The notes: generated by a model from the letters alone, not told the origin. 64,000 nucleotides of DNA from Endomychus coccineus (GCA_958510875.1 OY294071.1:36362581-36426580); one strand, 5' to 3'; counted from the first letter of the stretch, positions 1 to 23,597 are shown. Program-made: numbers and translations.

Positions 1-11782
<11,782 letters not shown>

Positions 11783-14024
11783 GTTCGATAATTTTACATA
11801 ATTCCGGGATATATTGCACTGAACGTTAGATAGTTTTAAATTGGAATTCTACGATATTAATTACATGGAGAGCCACATATTTATCCCGAATGATGTAAGT
11901 AACGAAAGGAAAGTGTTTGATAAATTAACAAGCATTGCACTATTTTTTTAAATTCTATAAACATGAAATATTGTCTGTCACAAAGGATGTTTTCATTTTT
12001 TAACATTTCGTAAACTTTTCTGAAAACGTCCATTTACCACTACCACACCACCACTACCCCCTCCTTTCATCGATCACTGTAATGAAACTGAACAGGAAAA
12101 CAAAGATGGTTTACTAATATGACTGATAAATAAATAAACACACTGTTAAATTTAATATTGACAACTACATCTCAGAGAATAATAATAGTTTTATCCATAT
12201 TTCCTGATGCGTTCTGTTGTTATCCGCAACTACAGTTATGTTTTTAAGGTTAAGATTTTAGCTCTCATCTCACCACCACCGACTAATACTGTTATAGTTT
12301 TAGTGTTTGTTGTTTGAGGCATTGTTGCCAAAATTGACAGGTAGGGATGAATACTCTGTAAGCTCACAGATATTCCCCATGCGGGTTTTCAAGTTTAAAG
12401 TAATAAATGAGTTTCCAAATTTAAGAATTGACAATTTTCAAGAGTTAATTACAAATGTCGTAGAACAATTTTCCTCAACTGAAACCCTGAATCCGAAATA
12501 ATTAATATGGAACTCATTTCAATGCTGTAAACTATTGATGTCTTTATAAAAACTTCCGCTGGCCAAACACTATACTTGAAATTTGAATGGAAGACAAACA
12601 AAATGTTCACCTATATGTTGAAAATTAAGAAGAAATAATTAGAAAGTGAGAACCGTACTTTGCGATTTTTGGGTTAAGGAGTGTCCTGAGATAGTTTGTA
12701 ATATCTACTGTATTTTTTAAATGATATTAAATTAACTAATCAAGCAGTTAAATTAAAAAAGTTGTCTTCCTTATTATCCCTTAGCTTTAATCCTTGTATA
12801 TGAGCTCATTTTCATGTCAAATGTGGATAGTGGGGGTGGATAGCAGCTGGTCGTGCTTTCCTCCTATCTAATGCAATATCACACAACATGACAACGTCGA
12901 GGAGGGTTTGTACGTGATGGACATCGGACCAATCAAATAATCTCGGTGGGTTCAAACACTCTATCTACAGGTGTTCACTTGGACAACTATATGAATAATA
13001 GTTAAAATTTATTCTTCAATACTGGAAAAATGGGAAGCTGATTCCAAAATTATTTTTATTCAAGATCTATGATTGTATCTATAGTGCATAATTCATTTTA
13101 ATTCCATTAAAATGTTCAGGTTTACATTTGTTGTCTTAATTGTTAGTTAGTTCTGTGTTTGAGACACGCTATGTACGTATGTTGCAAATAAATATAAATT
13201 AAAATTAACGCATGGGTATTGGGATTCGGTTTAGATATTATTACATTTTCAAAGCTGGTCGATGTTAAACGATTCGAATTAAACTAACCAAACGAAGACT
13301 CAAGTTAAATCGACTACCGATTACGGACGTACTTTGACTACGGAGTATGTTTGTTTACTTGAGAAGGGGGCTGAAGAGTGAGGGAGGATCGATTCTATTC
13401 GTTTTTAGGGTCACAATTCGATTATTTTATAGGAGCAAGAGCTATCGTGGTGCCTTCAATGTATTATTACAGGTTGGAACCTGCAGCTGTGACAGCTGAT
13501 TGTTTATAGAAGAGAAAATCAGGAGTAATTATCTTATTACACTAATAATAAAATGCCATTTTATTCTCTGATTTTTACTTCCCTCACTATAATGATACTG
13601 CGTAGTATATAGTGTAAGGGAAGTACGGTAATCGGCCCAAAATTTTCCGGATTTTAGGCAATGAAAGTATGAACTGTATTGTTTTTGATCGCGGTAGACC
13701 CGTTTCCAGTAGTATTTCTGACGTCTATCTTCATTTGTTCAAATGGAAACCGTGTTTTTTTGGTTAAAAATATATAACGTATATATTTAACCTGCAGAAT
13801 TGTCCGAAATTCTCATTTCAAGATTCAAGTGACGCCATGAACTAATTGATGTCTTTATTCTGTGGTACATTTTGATAGTTCATGTGACAGCAAGTGTCAG
13901 TATTAACAAGGTTATATTATAATGAGAATAATTACAAAAGTCAACCTGACAGCAGGTGTCAGTATGAAATATAGAGTTCTGAAATACTTTAGGTAGACAA
14001 TTTGGATAAAATTACAATGTAACA

Positions 14025-14215
14025 TAGAATATAATTTAACGTCTTTCATTAACGTTTTCTAGATCATTTCCTACATATTTCTGTTCCTACAATTTTTAAA
14101 ATTTGACCCGTAGGAGTGTCCGAAAGCTATTTTGATAACAAACGAGATGGAAGTCACGTGGTCAATTGATCACAGCTTTTTATTGTTGCATCTTGATTAT
14201 CATATCTTTAATTTT
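14025..14215 (+). repeat. Dispersed repeat, copy 1 of 3
   Basis: Shares a block with 22790-22975 (minus) and 45625-45740 (plus): AACGTCTTTC, then TTTCTGTTCCTACAATT, a T/GACC-GCAGGAGTG-like stretch, AACAAA and a palindromic TGATCAATTGATCA-type core. No coding potential. Probably an interspersed non-autonomous element; this copy also has CACGTG inside (14155-14160). Confidence 0.6.
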
Positions 14216-14927
14216 CTGGAAATTTGCATCTGTATATGATCGTTTCTCAAAGATTTGAATCATACTGTAAGTATTCTGTTTTAAAATCCAAACAACGTCT
14301 TTATAAACAACTCCATTTAAGTTCTAGAAATTATTATTGAGTAGATGATGAAATTAATTAATTCTTCCCTGGTCGATCCTGATTTACCCCGATTGAAATT
14401 GTTGCGGTTTGGATGAGATTGTACGGATAAATAGCTCTCTCTTAAAATAAATATTATCAATATCAAAATAAATATTATCATTGCGAGCCGAACAATGCGA
14501 AATTTATGCAAAAATTGGTAACTTTTGCAACCCCTGGAGGCTGTTGAAAACAAACATTAAATAATGACAATTTTTGTTTATTGAATCTTATGTACCATTA
14601 AAGGAAGGCTTTCGCATGTAATCTTGAACTGTTTTTTCACCTGATCCTAAATGACATTTATTTCAGTGGCATGGCATTATCCATTGTTCAAATTATGCTT
14701 CCGTCACTGTCTATCTGAACGACATTTTTCAGAATTAGTAAGTTATTTAGGGGTTTCACCAGGTCTTGTCAACATCGTTAACTCTATTCTAAATATTTTA
14801 GTAATTCCCCTTTTTATATTATCTAATTAGCTATATTATAAATAAAGATTCTTGACCCACGTATGAATTAATACACAATTCTCGGGAAATAGGTCACATT
14901 GACACATATATTTTTATTTTTACCCTC

Positions 14928-14969
14928 GTCTTTACGTACGTTTCGGTCTCACGACCATCATCAGAAGAC
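14928..14969 (-). ncRNA. Candidate hammerhead ribozyme (left arm, opposite strand)
   Basis: Reverse-complement copy of the motif at 15131-15172, with the same helix I pair, CTGATGA and GAAA core, GTGA-capped helix II and short ACG-TA-CGT helix III. Because the two copies sit on opposite arms of one palindrome, a transcript of either strand carries one hammerhead in sense orientation. Confidence 0.58.
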
Positions 14970-15130
14970 TTATTAATACAATAACCTGATTACTTAGAAA
15001 TACTGTAATAACACAAAGCGTCCTTATCGCACAAATTTCGTTTAAATGCCAACGTCGCGAAACGAACGGAGACATGAAATCGGAACTGTTATTACAGTAT
15101 TTCTAAGTAATCAGGTTATTGTATTAATAA

Positions 15131-15172
15131 GTCTTCTGATGATGGTCGTGAGACCGAAACGTACGTAAAGAC
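15131..15172 (+). ncRNA. Candidate hammerhead ribozyme (right arm)
   Basis: The order of parts fits a hammerhead with open helix I: GTCTT (15131-15135), core CTGATGA (15136-15142), helix II GGTC-GTGA-GACC (15144-15155, GNRA-type loop), core GAA (15156-15158), a 3-bp helix III ACG-TA-CGT (15159-15166), cleavage residue A15167, then AAGAC (15168-15172), which pairs fully with GTCTT. One T (15143) is unpaired between the core and helix II, the only departure from the standard core. The very short helix III matches hammerheads that work as dimers in retroelements. Confidence 0.6.
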
Positions 15173-15339
15173 GAGGGTAAAAATAAAAATATATGTGTCA
15201 ATGTGACCTATTTCCCGAGAATTGTGTATTAATTAGCTATATTCCAAAAGTTGAAGTTACATCACGCATTTTTTGTTTATCTACAACACGAGTGATTCCC
15301 GTATTATATGGTGAGCCAGTGTGATGAGAAGCGTTGCGC

Positions 15340-15513
15340 GATCACGTGGTCTCTAACATCACGTGGTACCCGACGACAACTGCTCCCTGTCTCGATTCCA
15401 ACTAGCATTGGCTTGAGCGATAGTTGTCTTGGCAAGCCCCACTTTTCGTCACGTGACTGTATTCGCCCAGCGATGTCTCTTGAACCTGTCGCAACATTGG
15501 TGAAATAGGATCC
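15340..15513 (+). promoter_or_regulatory. Probable Scamp promoter with three CACGTG boxes and 5' UTR donor
   Basis: A CpG-rich island in AT-rich surroundings holds CACGTG at 15343-15348, 15360-15365 and 15450-15455. The last sits in GTCACGTGAC (15448-15457), the consensus CLEAR site for MiT/TFE factors. A donor-like GATCCT/GTAAGTG at about 15513 and an acceptor-like TTTTTACTTTAG at about 15853, just before the Scamp ATG, suggest a 5' UTR intron. TSS and factor binding are inferred. Confidence 0.5.
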
Positions 15514-15886
15514 TGTAAGTGTTTTCAAAAGTAAATCAAAAGATTACTTGAGAATGCCTTCCACAGTGAGGCTTTGATTCAAGATTTGTTTCACTAGTAA
15601 CTTTTTATGAATTTTCTCATTTTTCTTTATTGTGGAGGATGGGTTGTTGAGGTCATTTTAGAATGGACAGTTGTGTGAATAGTTGCTCATTTCCCCACCC
15701 GTATTAACAATTAGAGTCAAACGTCAAACAAAGTATATCATCCATCCATCATTAATAGTCACCGTTCCGTGGTTGCAGCTTGTTGATATCCGTTTCGTTG
15801 TGGACGTGTTTAGTCTATAGATAATGAAGATTCAATATTACTTTTTACTTTAGTGAGGGTGAGATTTATTTATCAATAGTTCGAAA

Positions 15887-18800
15887 ATGTCTGGATTTGA
15901 TGATAATCCTTTCGGGGAACCGACAGTTGACAATCCATTTGCTGTGAGTACAAAACTGAAACGATAGTTTTTGACTGTCGCATATAACCAAAAGGAATAA
16001 CAATATTAATACTTATTATTTTTGTTATTATAGGACCCATCTGTTCAGCAACAATTGAATAGAAATCAAAGTGCACAACTGAGAGTTGATGAGTATAATC
16101 CATTTGATCAGGGACCAGCAGGGAATGATAGACCTCCTGTAAGTACTTGTGTAAATGTCAGATTTTGTTTATTTTCCTTAGTAAAGGGAACGCAAACATT
16201 TAACTTGCTGAACTTGAAGTTAAACAATTTATGTAATAGAGAGAGGCATGATGGAAGAATTTGAAGCTGAGGGCACTAAATATAATTTTCTTCTGTACAC
16301 TTGATTTAGATAAAACAATTGTGATAAGGTATAGATAGGGTGAGTCATTAGAGTTTCTTCCATCTAGGATGATAATAAACTTCAGTTTGTTGGACTTGTG
16401 TTGAACTTATAATTTCAATTTGAAACCTTCAGCTTATCAGCTGTGAAATTAAATTAACATGTTTCAATTGTTTTTGAGAAACAGGTAGTTTATCAATATT
16501 ACTATCTGTCAAATATGTAGAAATAATGCTTTGTCTGTCAAAAATCGGTAAGCTATTTCAAAATTTTCAGACTGGTCTCACGAAACCAAATAATGGACCT
16601 GCTGTTATGCAACCGACACAGGAACCTCCGTCGTACACTCGAAGTGGTCAACAAGTTATTCCGAAGCCTCACTTGAATACTGAAGAGCTCCAGGTAAAAT
16701 GAATACATGTTGAAATAATCTCATAGTTCTATGTGTGAATTTTCACAAAGGACATTACGATACTAATATTTTTCCAGAGACGCCAAGAAGAGTTGGAGAG
16801 AAAAGAAGAAGAATTAGCTAGACGAGAAGAAGAGATGCGTCAATCTTCTTACAATGTGAGAAGGAATAACTGGCCTCCATTGCCTGAGAAGTGTTGCTTT
16901 CAACCATGTTTTTATCAAGACATACAAGTAGATATACCTTTAGAATTTCAGAAGATAGTACGCACTTTGTATTACTTATGGTTATGTAAGTATTAGTTAA
17001 AATATTCTTCTTTGTAGATATAATAAAGAAGTAGACTTGCTGAAATCAATAGAAATTGAAATTGATTTTGTATGTTCTTGTGTCTTTCAAAGTTTCATAT
17101 TTTTTTCAGATCATGGTATAATAATGATGGTAAACATCCTTGGTGGTATAATGTTGGTTGACATGACAGTTGTCGGTCTGGGAATTTTGTATGCTTTCAT
17201 ATCCACGCCCTTTTCATACTTATGTTGGTTCAGGCCAGCCTATAAAGCGTTTCGTTCAGATTCATCTTTCAACTTCATGGTGTTTTTTTTCATTTTCTTT
17301 TTCCAATTCGTTATAGCAGTGGTGCAAGCTATTGGGATACCTGGTTCTGGAACTATGTGAGTAGAAAATACTGTTGCTTATGTGTTATTTTATATCAGGT
17401 GGCTGCGAATTTTTTTTGTCAAATTCCAACAGCAAATTCTCTGTTTTATCAAGGAATTATTGCAATTTAAACTTTGAGACTGTTATTTATGTGACAAAAG
17501 TTAATTTTATAGAAAATGTGTGAGATAAAAATGTAAATGATACATCATTTACTTTTCATGGAGTGAAAGTCTTTTTTAACTGCCTTCTACCTAAACAATA
17601 TACTTACATAATAGGAACTATTAGTCAAGCCTAAGTATAAGTGGTTTTTGTTCCAGCGGAGTTATAACTGCCATTAGTTGTTTCCATAGTACTACTTGGA
17701 GTATCATTAAAGGGATCCTGGCATTTGTTATAGCTGCCGGTTTTGGTGTTGCAGCCGCCTCTGACTTATTGATGATTACTAAGGTAAGATAACTGGAAAC
17801 TACTATTATGCGGTGATTTTTGCTAATGGCTAGTTCCAGTAAAAAGCGCATTCATCTTAAGAAAGGCTTACCCTTTTACCATCAGATTTGGCAGTCTCAA
17901 AGATATCAATTTTTATTTATTTTTGGACATTTCTATTGATGATTTTCTAAATCTTCATTCCAGTTTTATTCAGATGACTTTGGGTTTTTTCCAATCTCAA
18001 CAAGAAATCATACATTGTGGTCCAAATGTAACAGTTAAATTCATTTTTGCTTATTAGATATATTTTTGTGAAAAAGTTTGAAACAGATCGAATTTTTGTT
18101 TTGAACTGATCATCTTTTCTGATTATTCATTTTGATTCTGACTTGACGACCGTTACGGCTATGACGTCCATAATTTTTTTAAATGGAATACCCTCTTAAT
18201 TTTTTGATCCTTATCATACTTGGGGTCTAAACAGTTGAATTTTTGAATTCTCATCAACATCAACTGTTTCGTTTTTTCAAAGAAAACCAACAATTTGGAA
18301 AAATTGTTGCTGTATTTGTAATATCAAAACACAAAATACGAATGAACAAAATTTAGAAAATGTCATATTGCTGAAAGAGATATTACACTGTACAGGAATG
18401 ATTAATTTGAGGTTGCAGCTAAAGTAAACTTGTTTCAAACGTCTTCAACAATTTTGATTAGTCCCCATATTGGTGTTATGCCAGGATCGTAATTTGTCTA
18501 GTATCATTTAGACAATTCTCACATACATGTGTGCATGCAGACAGATTGATAAGTAGTGTATTTATTGTTTATCTCTATGGATTCTGCATTTTATTGGTGA
18601 ACATTAATTTGAAAAATATGTAGAAAAGTGAAATACAAATTAAAATTTACATAAACTGCAAAGTTTAATGCCTGACAATTATTGTTTTCATTTTCGAATA
18701 TTCACATTTTTGTAAATTTCTAAGTTTGCATGTTTCTCTATGAAAATCAATAAGTTTGTCATTTTTGAATATTTCAAAATCGTTTTCGAGCTATAGGAAG

Positions 18801-20094
18801 AAAAAAATTAATCTTCCTTTTGGTGTATTTATTATTGAGGAAAAACCATTAAAAATCTTCCAGATTTGGGTGAACCTGTGGGAAAGTTCAAGTACTCATA
18901 CATCTTTTCCAAATGGAATGCCAATTTTTTTCTTCCATTAAATGAACGAGAATTGAATTTCTCATCGATCTGTATCAATGATAGTTTTCAAGTTATGATG
19001 ACTTTCAGTCCAGGCAATAAGATGGGCAAAAGGCCGTAATAAAAAAAAATATAGTAAGCTGGAAATTAAAATTTTTTTTGCATTTTGTTGCTAATACCCC
19101 ATAGATCATTCATGACTATCAAGACCGTGAGGGTCGATCTTTCTACCCCCCCAAAACGGGGTTTAACCCTTCAGAGGAGCATTATTCTTATAAAAACAAT
19201 CCAAAAGTTTAGAAAATTAATGAATTAAGAGCCGAAAATGACCCATGATATGTTTTTTGAGTCGCTGATCACGATTCCGCAGTTAGTTTTCTCAGAAAAC
19301 TCCCTCCAGATGGGAAATTTGGAAAATTTATATATAATACCTAATTTATAATTTTGTTGCAAAAATGACCTCTAGTAGGTTTTTTGGGTCGCTGATCACG
19401 ATTCCGCTGTTATTTTTCCCAAAAAACTCTCCAGATGGAAAATTCGGGAAATTTGAGATTTCCCTGAGACGGTTATGAATAATAAAGTATAATTTTGTTG
19501 CAAAAATGACCTGGTCCCCGAATTTTCCATCTGGAGAGAGTTTTTCTGGGAAAAATATTAGCGGAATCGTGATCAGCGACCCAAAAATCCTACTAGAGGT
19601 CATTTTTGCAACAAAATTATAAATTGTATATTATATATAAATCTTCCAAATTTGCCATCTGGAGGGAGTTTTCCGAGAAATCTAACTGCGAAACTAATTT
19701 TCTAACTGCATTAACGCTAAAGTAAATGGGTGAGATTAAAGATCGAGGGTTCCTTTTGAAGGTAATTAGATGCGCTATAAATTATTGAAACCGTGTCGTG
19801 TGAACGAGATTGACGTACTTAAAGCATTTTACTTCTGTACGATTACCATTCTGTAGTTTTTTATTATAAATGATGGTATGAGTTGAGTAATTTCTGGAAA
19901 TGATTCAATTCCCTTTATTTCAACAGATTCATAAAATGTATCGTAGTACTGGAGCAAGTTTGGCTAAGGCTCAGCAAGAATTCACGTCCGAATTTTTGCG
20001 TAACCAACATGTGAGAAGTGCAGCTACTAACGTAGCAGCCGCCGCTGTGCAATCCCAGTATAGTCAGAACACCGGTAGTGGCCCCAGATACTAA
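15887..20094 (+). CDS. Scamp: Secretory carrier-associated membrane protein (SCAMP)
   Basis: Four-span membrane protein of post-Golgi and endosomal recycling carriers. Exons: 15887-15943, 16034-16138, 16571-16693, 16778-16985, 17110-17356, 17657-17783, 19927-20094; 344 aa in one frame, all GT-AG. The N-terminal cytosolic part has three NPF-type EH-binding motifs (DDNPFG, DNPFA, YNPFD), then a charged coiled coil ([21 protein letters not shown]), [19 protein letters not shown] and four hydrophobic spans. The loop [16 protein letters not shown] between spans 2 and 3 matches the SCAMP E-peptide, which acts in exocytic fusion. The tail is [22 protein letters not shown], as in the family. The start is the first ATG after an acceptor-like site, opening MSGFDDNPF. 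Length is normal. A polyA signal AATAAA lies at 20425-20430. Confidence 0.96.
17784..19926 (+). other. Scamp intron 6 (2.1 kb)
   Basis: Bounded by AAG/GTAAGA and CAACAG/ATT. Mostly AT-rich DNA without coding sense; a palindromic element fills 19255-19692. Confidence 0.85.
19255..19692. mobile_element. Foldback element in Scamp intron
   Basis: GTCGCTGATCACGATTCCGC occurs twice on the left (about 19260 and 19388). Its reverse complement GCGGAATCGTGATCAGCGAC occurs at about 19560. TTTTGTTGCAAAAATGACCT also recurs in direct and inverted form, as does CTCCAGATGG / CCATCTGGAG. The unit folds as a branched hairpin. No coding capacity. Confidence 0.7.
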
Positions 20095-20950
20095 TTACAC
20101 AAACATTCGTTATATTAAAGTTTAAAAATATTTACAGTTTTCTAATTTTAGTTATAATGTTACTATTAATTAAATGTATATTAACCTGTAAATTGAATTA
20201 TGAATAAGTATTTATAGTTTGATCTGTTAAGATACGTCGAATTGTTCTCATACTTGTTTTCGTAGTATGTCATTCAAATATCATAATAGCCTTTGGATAC
20301 AGCAAATGAATGTATTGTAAATATATTATTGTATTTGTGTGAATTCTTGAATATTCCTAATGACCTACAATACTTATAAGCTACTAATTTGACAAAATTC
20401 AATTGACTTATGATAGTAAGATATAATAAATTCTTCTTCTTTCAGTATTGGTTCTCAACATTTAAAACATAACGGCATGTGTTTGTTTCACCATTGGTTC
20501 TAAAATGAACAGGTTCATATGAGTATTCCCATCTATTTATTATGAAATATTCTATTCCCAGTGGTAATATTGTACAGTGTGTCCAAGATAAGGTTGTCTA
20601 TCATGGGGATATCAGAAACGTTGATAGATACATTTTTTTGAATGGTGGAAAAGTTGAGCAACTAAAGGGCCATTCATATGGAAGTATAAAATTCTAATAT
20701 CATTTTTGATTTTCAAGTAGTTTTGGAGAATCAGACTTCATTTCCAGTCAACCATCATCATTTTTCTGTTTTATTAATACCAATTTTCAGATATTTTTCA
20801 TTCTACACTCATTGATGTATCTATCACATGTGATGATTCAATAACGTTTCAGATCAGTTTCAGTACCGCATCAAGATTTTTTAAAATAAATTCATGTATG
20901 AGTCTACATTAGAGAAATTGGGCAGTTTAAGCTTTATGGAAAATCAAAAT

Positions 20951-21337
20951 CAACTTTTGGTAGTGACACTTTCTTAATAATTGTTGAAACAAAAACAAAA
21001 TAATAAGGTACGATACATTATCTTGACTAGAAGACCCACAGACAACCAATCTTGCAAATTCTTAGCTTGTAGTTAATTAATCAACTTTTGGTAGTGACAC
21101 TTTCTTAATAATTGTTGAAACAAAAACAAAATAATAAGGTACGATACATTATCTTGACTAGAAGACCCACAGACAACCAATCTTGCAAATTCTTAGCTTG
21201 TAGTTAATTAATCAACTTTTGGTAGTGACACTTTCTTAATAATTGTTGAAACAAAAACAAAATAATAAGGTACGATACATTATCTTGACTAGAAGACCCA
21301 CAGACAACCAATCTTGCAAATTCTTAGCTTGTAGTTG
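20951..21337. repeat. Tandem repeat, 131 bp x 3, nearly identical copies
   Basis: Copies start at 20951, 21082 and 21213 with CAACTTTTGGTAGTGACACT and end with CTTAGCTTGTAGTTAATTAA. The third copy stops 6-8 bp short, where a foldback element starts. I saw no difference between copies, so the expansion is recent or is an assembly effect. Confidence 0.9.
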
Positions 21338-21860
21338 AATTCCGCGTCACAGTAGCACGTTGCCGACGTTTCGCCAACCATTACAGGTGATATATTCAGG
21401 GGAGGTTTCAGGCCTGAAATGACACTAATTCCACTGGTTTTTGTGGCGATATTCATTGTGGGAAAATTTCACCCTACATTGTACATTATTCACTGCTTGT
21501 ATTCCGGTGGTTGCTATTCTGGTACTTGACCCGGACGTAGGTGTTTCAAGGATAGGTTTTCAAATGTTAAGAAGGTAATAATCTAAACCGTGACTCAGGA
21601 TATTACCTTCTCAATATTGGGAACACATTCTTCAAAATTCCACTTTGCATATGAACAAACAACGTCGGGGGTCAAGTACCAGAATAGCAAACATCTGAAT
21701 AAAAGCAGTGAACAATGTAGGATGAAATTGTCACACAATGAATATCGCTACAGAAACCAGAAAAATTAGGTTCAGTTCAACCCTCAAGCATTTCCTGAAG
21801 ATGCCACCTGTAATGATTGGCGAAACGTCGGCATTGAGTCGTAACTGTATCCGTTACCGT
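21338..21860. mobile_element. Foldback element with 60-bp-plus inverted ends
   Basis: The left end has TTGCCGACGTTTCGCCAACC then ATTACAGGTG. The right end has CACCTGTAATGATTGGCGAA then ACGTCGGCA, its reverse complement. Further inside, GGTACTTGACCC and GGGTCAAGTACC (about 21522 and 21667) and TTCACTGCTT-type blocks also pair. The right arm contains CTGAAGA-T-GCCA...TGGC-GAAA, close to a hammerhead core, but no helix III can form, so I do not call a ribozyme. Confidence 0.65.
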
Positions 21861-22123
21861 TTCTGATATGCTCATATCTTGGACTGGATCAGTTTTTCTC
21901 TGTTACATGTCATGAAGAATTTCATTATTTCATATCGGCAGTGCAATTTCACATTTTCGATTAGTCATTTGATTATCGTCGTTTTGCCGATTTGAACCAG
22001 CAATAAAATTTGATTTAATTGACACTTGTATAGATTTACAACATTTTCAAGTCTAATGTATAGGTAATAAATGTATAATAAAAAAAAATCGATGGTAGAA
22101 GCCGTTACTTTATGGTAATTTAT

Positions 22124-22370
22124 CATTTTGATTATATGGAAGAAAAACTACTATGTTTTTATACCACTTTTATTAATAATAACGTGAAAACGTAACTATA
22201 GTTTCAACACCGAAGTGCCATTATCAAACAAATAGAAAATTATAATATAATATATAATTTTCTATTTGTTTGATAATGGCACTTCCGTGTTGAAACTATA
22301 GTTACGTTTTCACGTTATTATTAATAAAAGTGGTTTAAAAACATAGTTTTTCTTTCATATAATCAAAATG
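22124..22370. mobile_element. Near-perfect palindromic element (about 247 bp)
   Basis: Two arms of about 120 bp pair almost completely: CATTTTGATTATATGG at the left and CATATAATCAAAATG at the right, with AACGTGAAAACGTAACTATA / TATAGTTACGTTTTCACGTT in between. The loop is only a few AT base pairs at about 22247. A transcript would form one long hairpin. Confidence 0.8.
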
Positions 22371-22789
22371 TGTAATATAATATCAGGAAGAACTCCAGTG
22401 AAATTCACGATTTCGCATTCATTTCGTGAAATCTCAATGAAACATCAAATTATTCCGTTCAAAATTTGAAAATGTTTGCCGTTACGTTTTAAGTGTAATC
22501 ACTTATATTATTGACTAGTTAATTGTTTTGTATTGAATCTATAGATTCGATGGCTTTGTATTCTTTAATATTTATTCCGCAAATTTTATAATTGATTGAG
22601 TTTTATGGAAGACAATATGTTGTGTGAAACTAATTTCTGACACTTTGCAGGGTATTGTTCATAAATGTTAGTGATTTTTCAGTTTTTCTAGCATATTCTG
22701 AAATTGATTTGTTTTGAGGTGATGTATTTGTGATCTGAATAGAAGCTTATCAATTCTCATAAACTTTTTTCTTCTTTAGTTTTCACCAT

Positions 22790-22975
22790 AGGAGACTTGA
22801 AACCTAAGAACATTACATTACTACAGTAAAAAGCTCTGATCAATTGATCACAATTTTGTTAACAACATAGCTTTCACTCCTGCAGGTCAAATGTAAATAA
22901 TTGTAGGAACAGAAAATATATTGGAAATTATTTAGAAACCGCTAACGAAAGACGTTGAACTATACTCTTATCTTG
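22790..22975 (-). repeat. Dispersed repeat, copy 2 of 3
   Basis: The reverse strand matches 14025-14215: AACGTCTTTCGTTA, TTTTCTGTTCCTACAATTA, CTGCAGGAGTG and TGTGATCAATTGATCA occur in the same order. Confidence 0.6.
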
Positions 22976-23173
22976 CACTGAAATTTTATCCAAATGGTTA
23001 CGTAATATACTTCTCAACTCTATGTCCCTGCTGAAAGGTTAAATTTCCCATATACCTTGTTTTATACTGACACTTGTTGTCATAGTATAGAGGAGTAAAG
23101 CCCCTATCTAGCCTATGTATTCGTTGCGTACCATGTTCGATCTTACGTGATGAGATGTCCGTACCCCACTCTG

Positions 23174-23420
23174 CGGAGTCACTTCTCACATAGGAAACAC
23201 CCTCGAGTTCCCAGACCTGTATGTACGACCGTGATTAATACTAAACATAATGACATTCGATGATGCTAAACGTATCGATATTGACCGGTGTTCTTTGCGC
23301 ACAGCGGCGAATATGAGAAGCTGAAGCCAGTGTGGTGGCGCTGTGCGTAGGGAACACCACGGTCGTATATACAGGTCTGGAAACTCGAGGCGGTTTCCTA
23401 TGTGAGAAGTGAGTCCGCTA
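23174..23420. mobile_element. GC-richer inverted-repeat element upstream of Nhe3
   Basis: Arms of about 60 bp (23174-23235 and 23357-23420) pair: CTTCTCACATAGGAAACACC / GGTTTCCTATGTGAGAAG, then CTCGAGTTCCCAGACCTGTA / TACAGGTCTGGAAACTCGAG. Base composition is clearly richer in G+C than the surroundings. The GTTTCCAGACCTGTACATCA block recurs at about 23615, so a second partial copy lies there. Confidence 0.65.
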
Positions 23421-23597
23421 AGCGTCATCTGTTGCGTAGTACCAAAAGGGTGGCGCATGAGTCGAGTGATGTTCTCTGGCACGTATACGACCGTGTTTGA
23501 ATGATATGGCGCCTAATCCTGACATCTTGACAGCATACTTCGATCCATGCGCTAGCCTGTGGCTGAGCGAGTGCCTACGAGGTTGGCGACATGTAAG

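Larger units (their letters stand above)
14838..15230. mobile_element. Foldback element with hammerhead motifs, flanked by target-site duplication
   Basis: Arms of about 150 bp (14867-15030 and 15075-15233) are nearly perfect reverse complements around a 60 bp loop. The outer sequence is AATTCTCGGGAAATAGGTCA. The flanks repeat AATTAGCTATATT (about 14825-14837 and 15231-15243), which looks like a target-site duplication. The left end carries an extra ATAAAGATTCTTGACCC that also ends the related element at 39123-39293. Each arm holds a hammerhead-like motif. A non-autonomous relative of Penelope-like elements with an inverted dimer layout is the best guess. Confidence 0.7.
11783..15299. other. 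Intergenic stretch between Kdm5 and Scamp (divergent)
   Basis: The Kdm5 5' UTR and promoter must start in the first few hundred bases, but I cannot place a TSS. A C-rich patch (12038-12066) and CATCGATCA at about 12068, a partial DRE, are weak hints. From 12.1 to 14.0 kb I see only AT-rich DNA, apart from a hairpin at 13577-13624 with arms ACTTCCCTCACTATA / TATAGTGTAAGGGAAGT. The hammerhead-bearing foldback at 14838-15230 is listed separately. Confidence 0.6.

Noticed and set aside
12930..12965. GGGTTCAAACAC resembling a tRNA B box
   Set aside because: No A box or acceptor stem can be formed around it; no tRNA found in the window.
21780..21840. Hammerhead-like CTGAAGA...GGCGAAACGTCGG in the 21.3-21.9 kb foldback
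   Set aside because: Core and helix II are present, but helix III and helix I cannot pair; kept only as a note.
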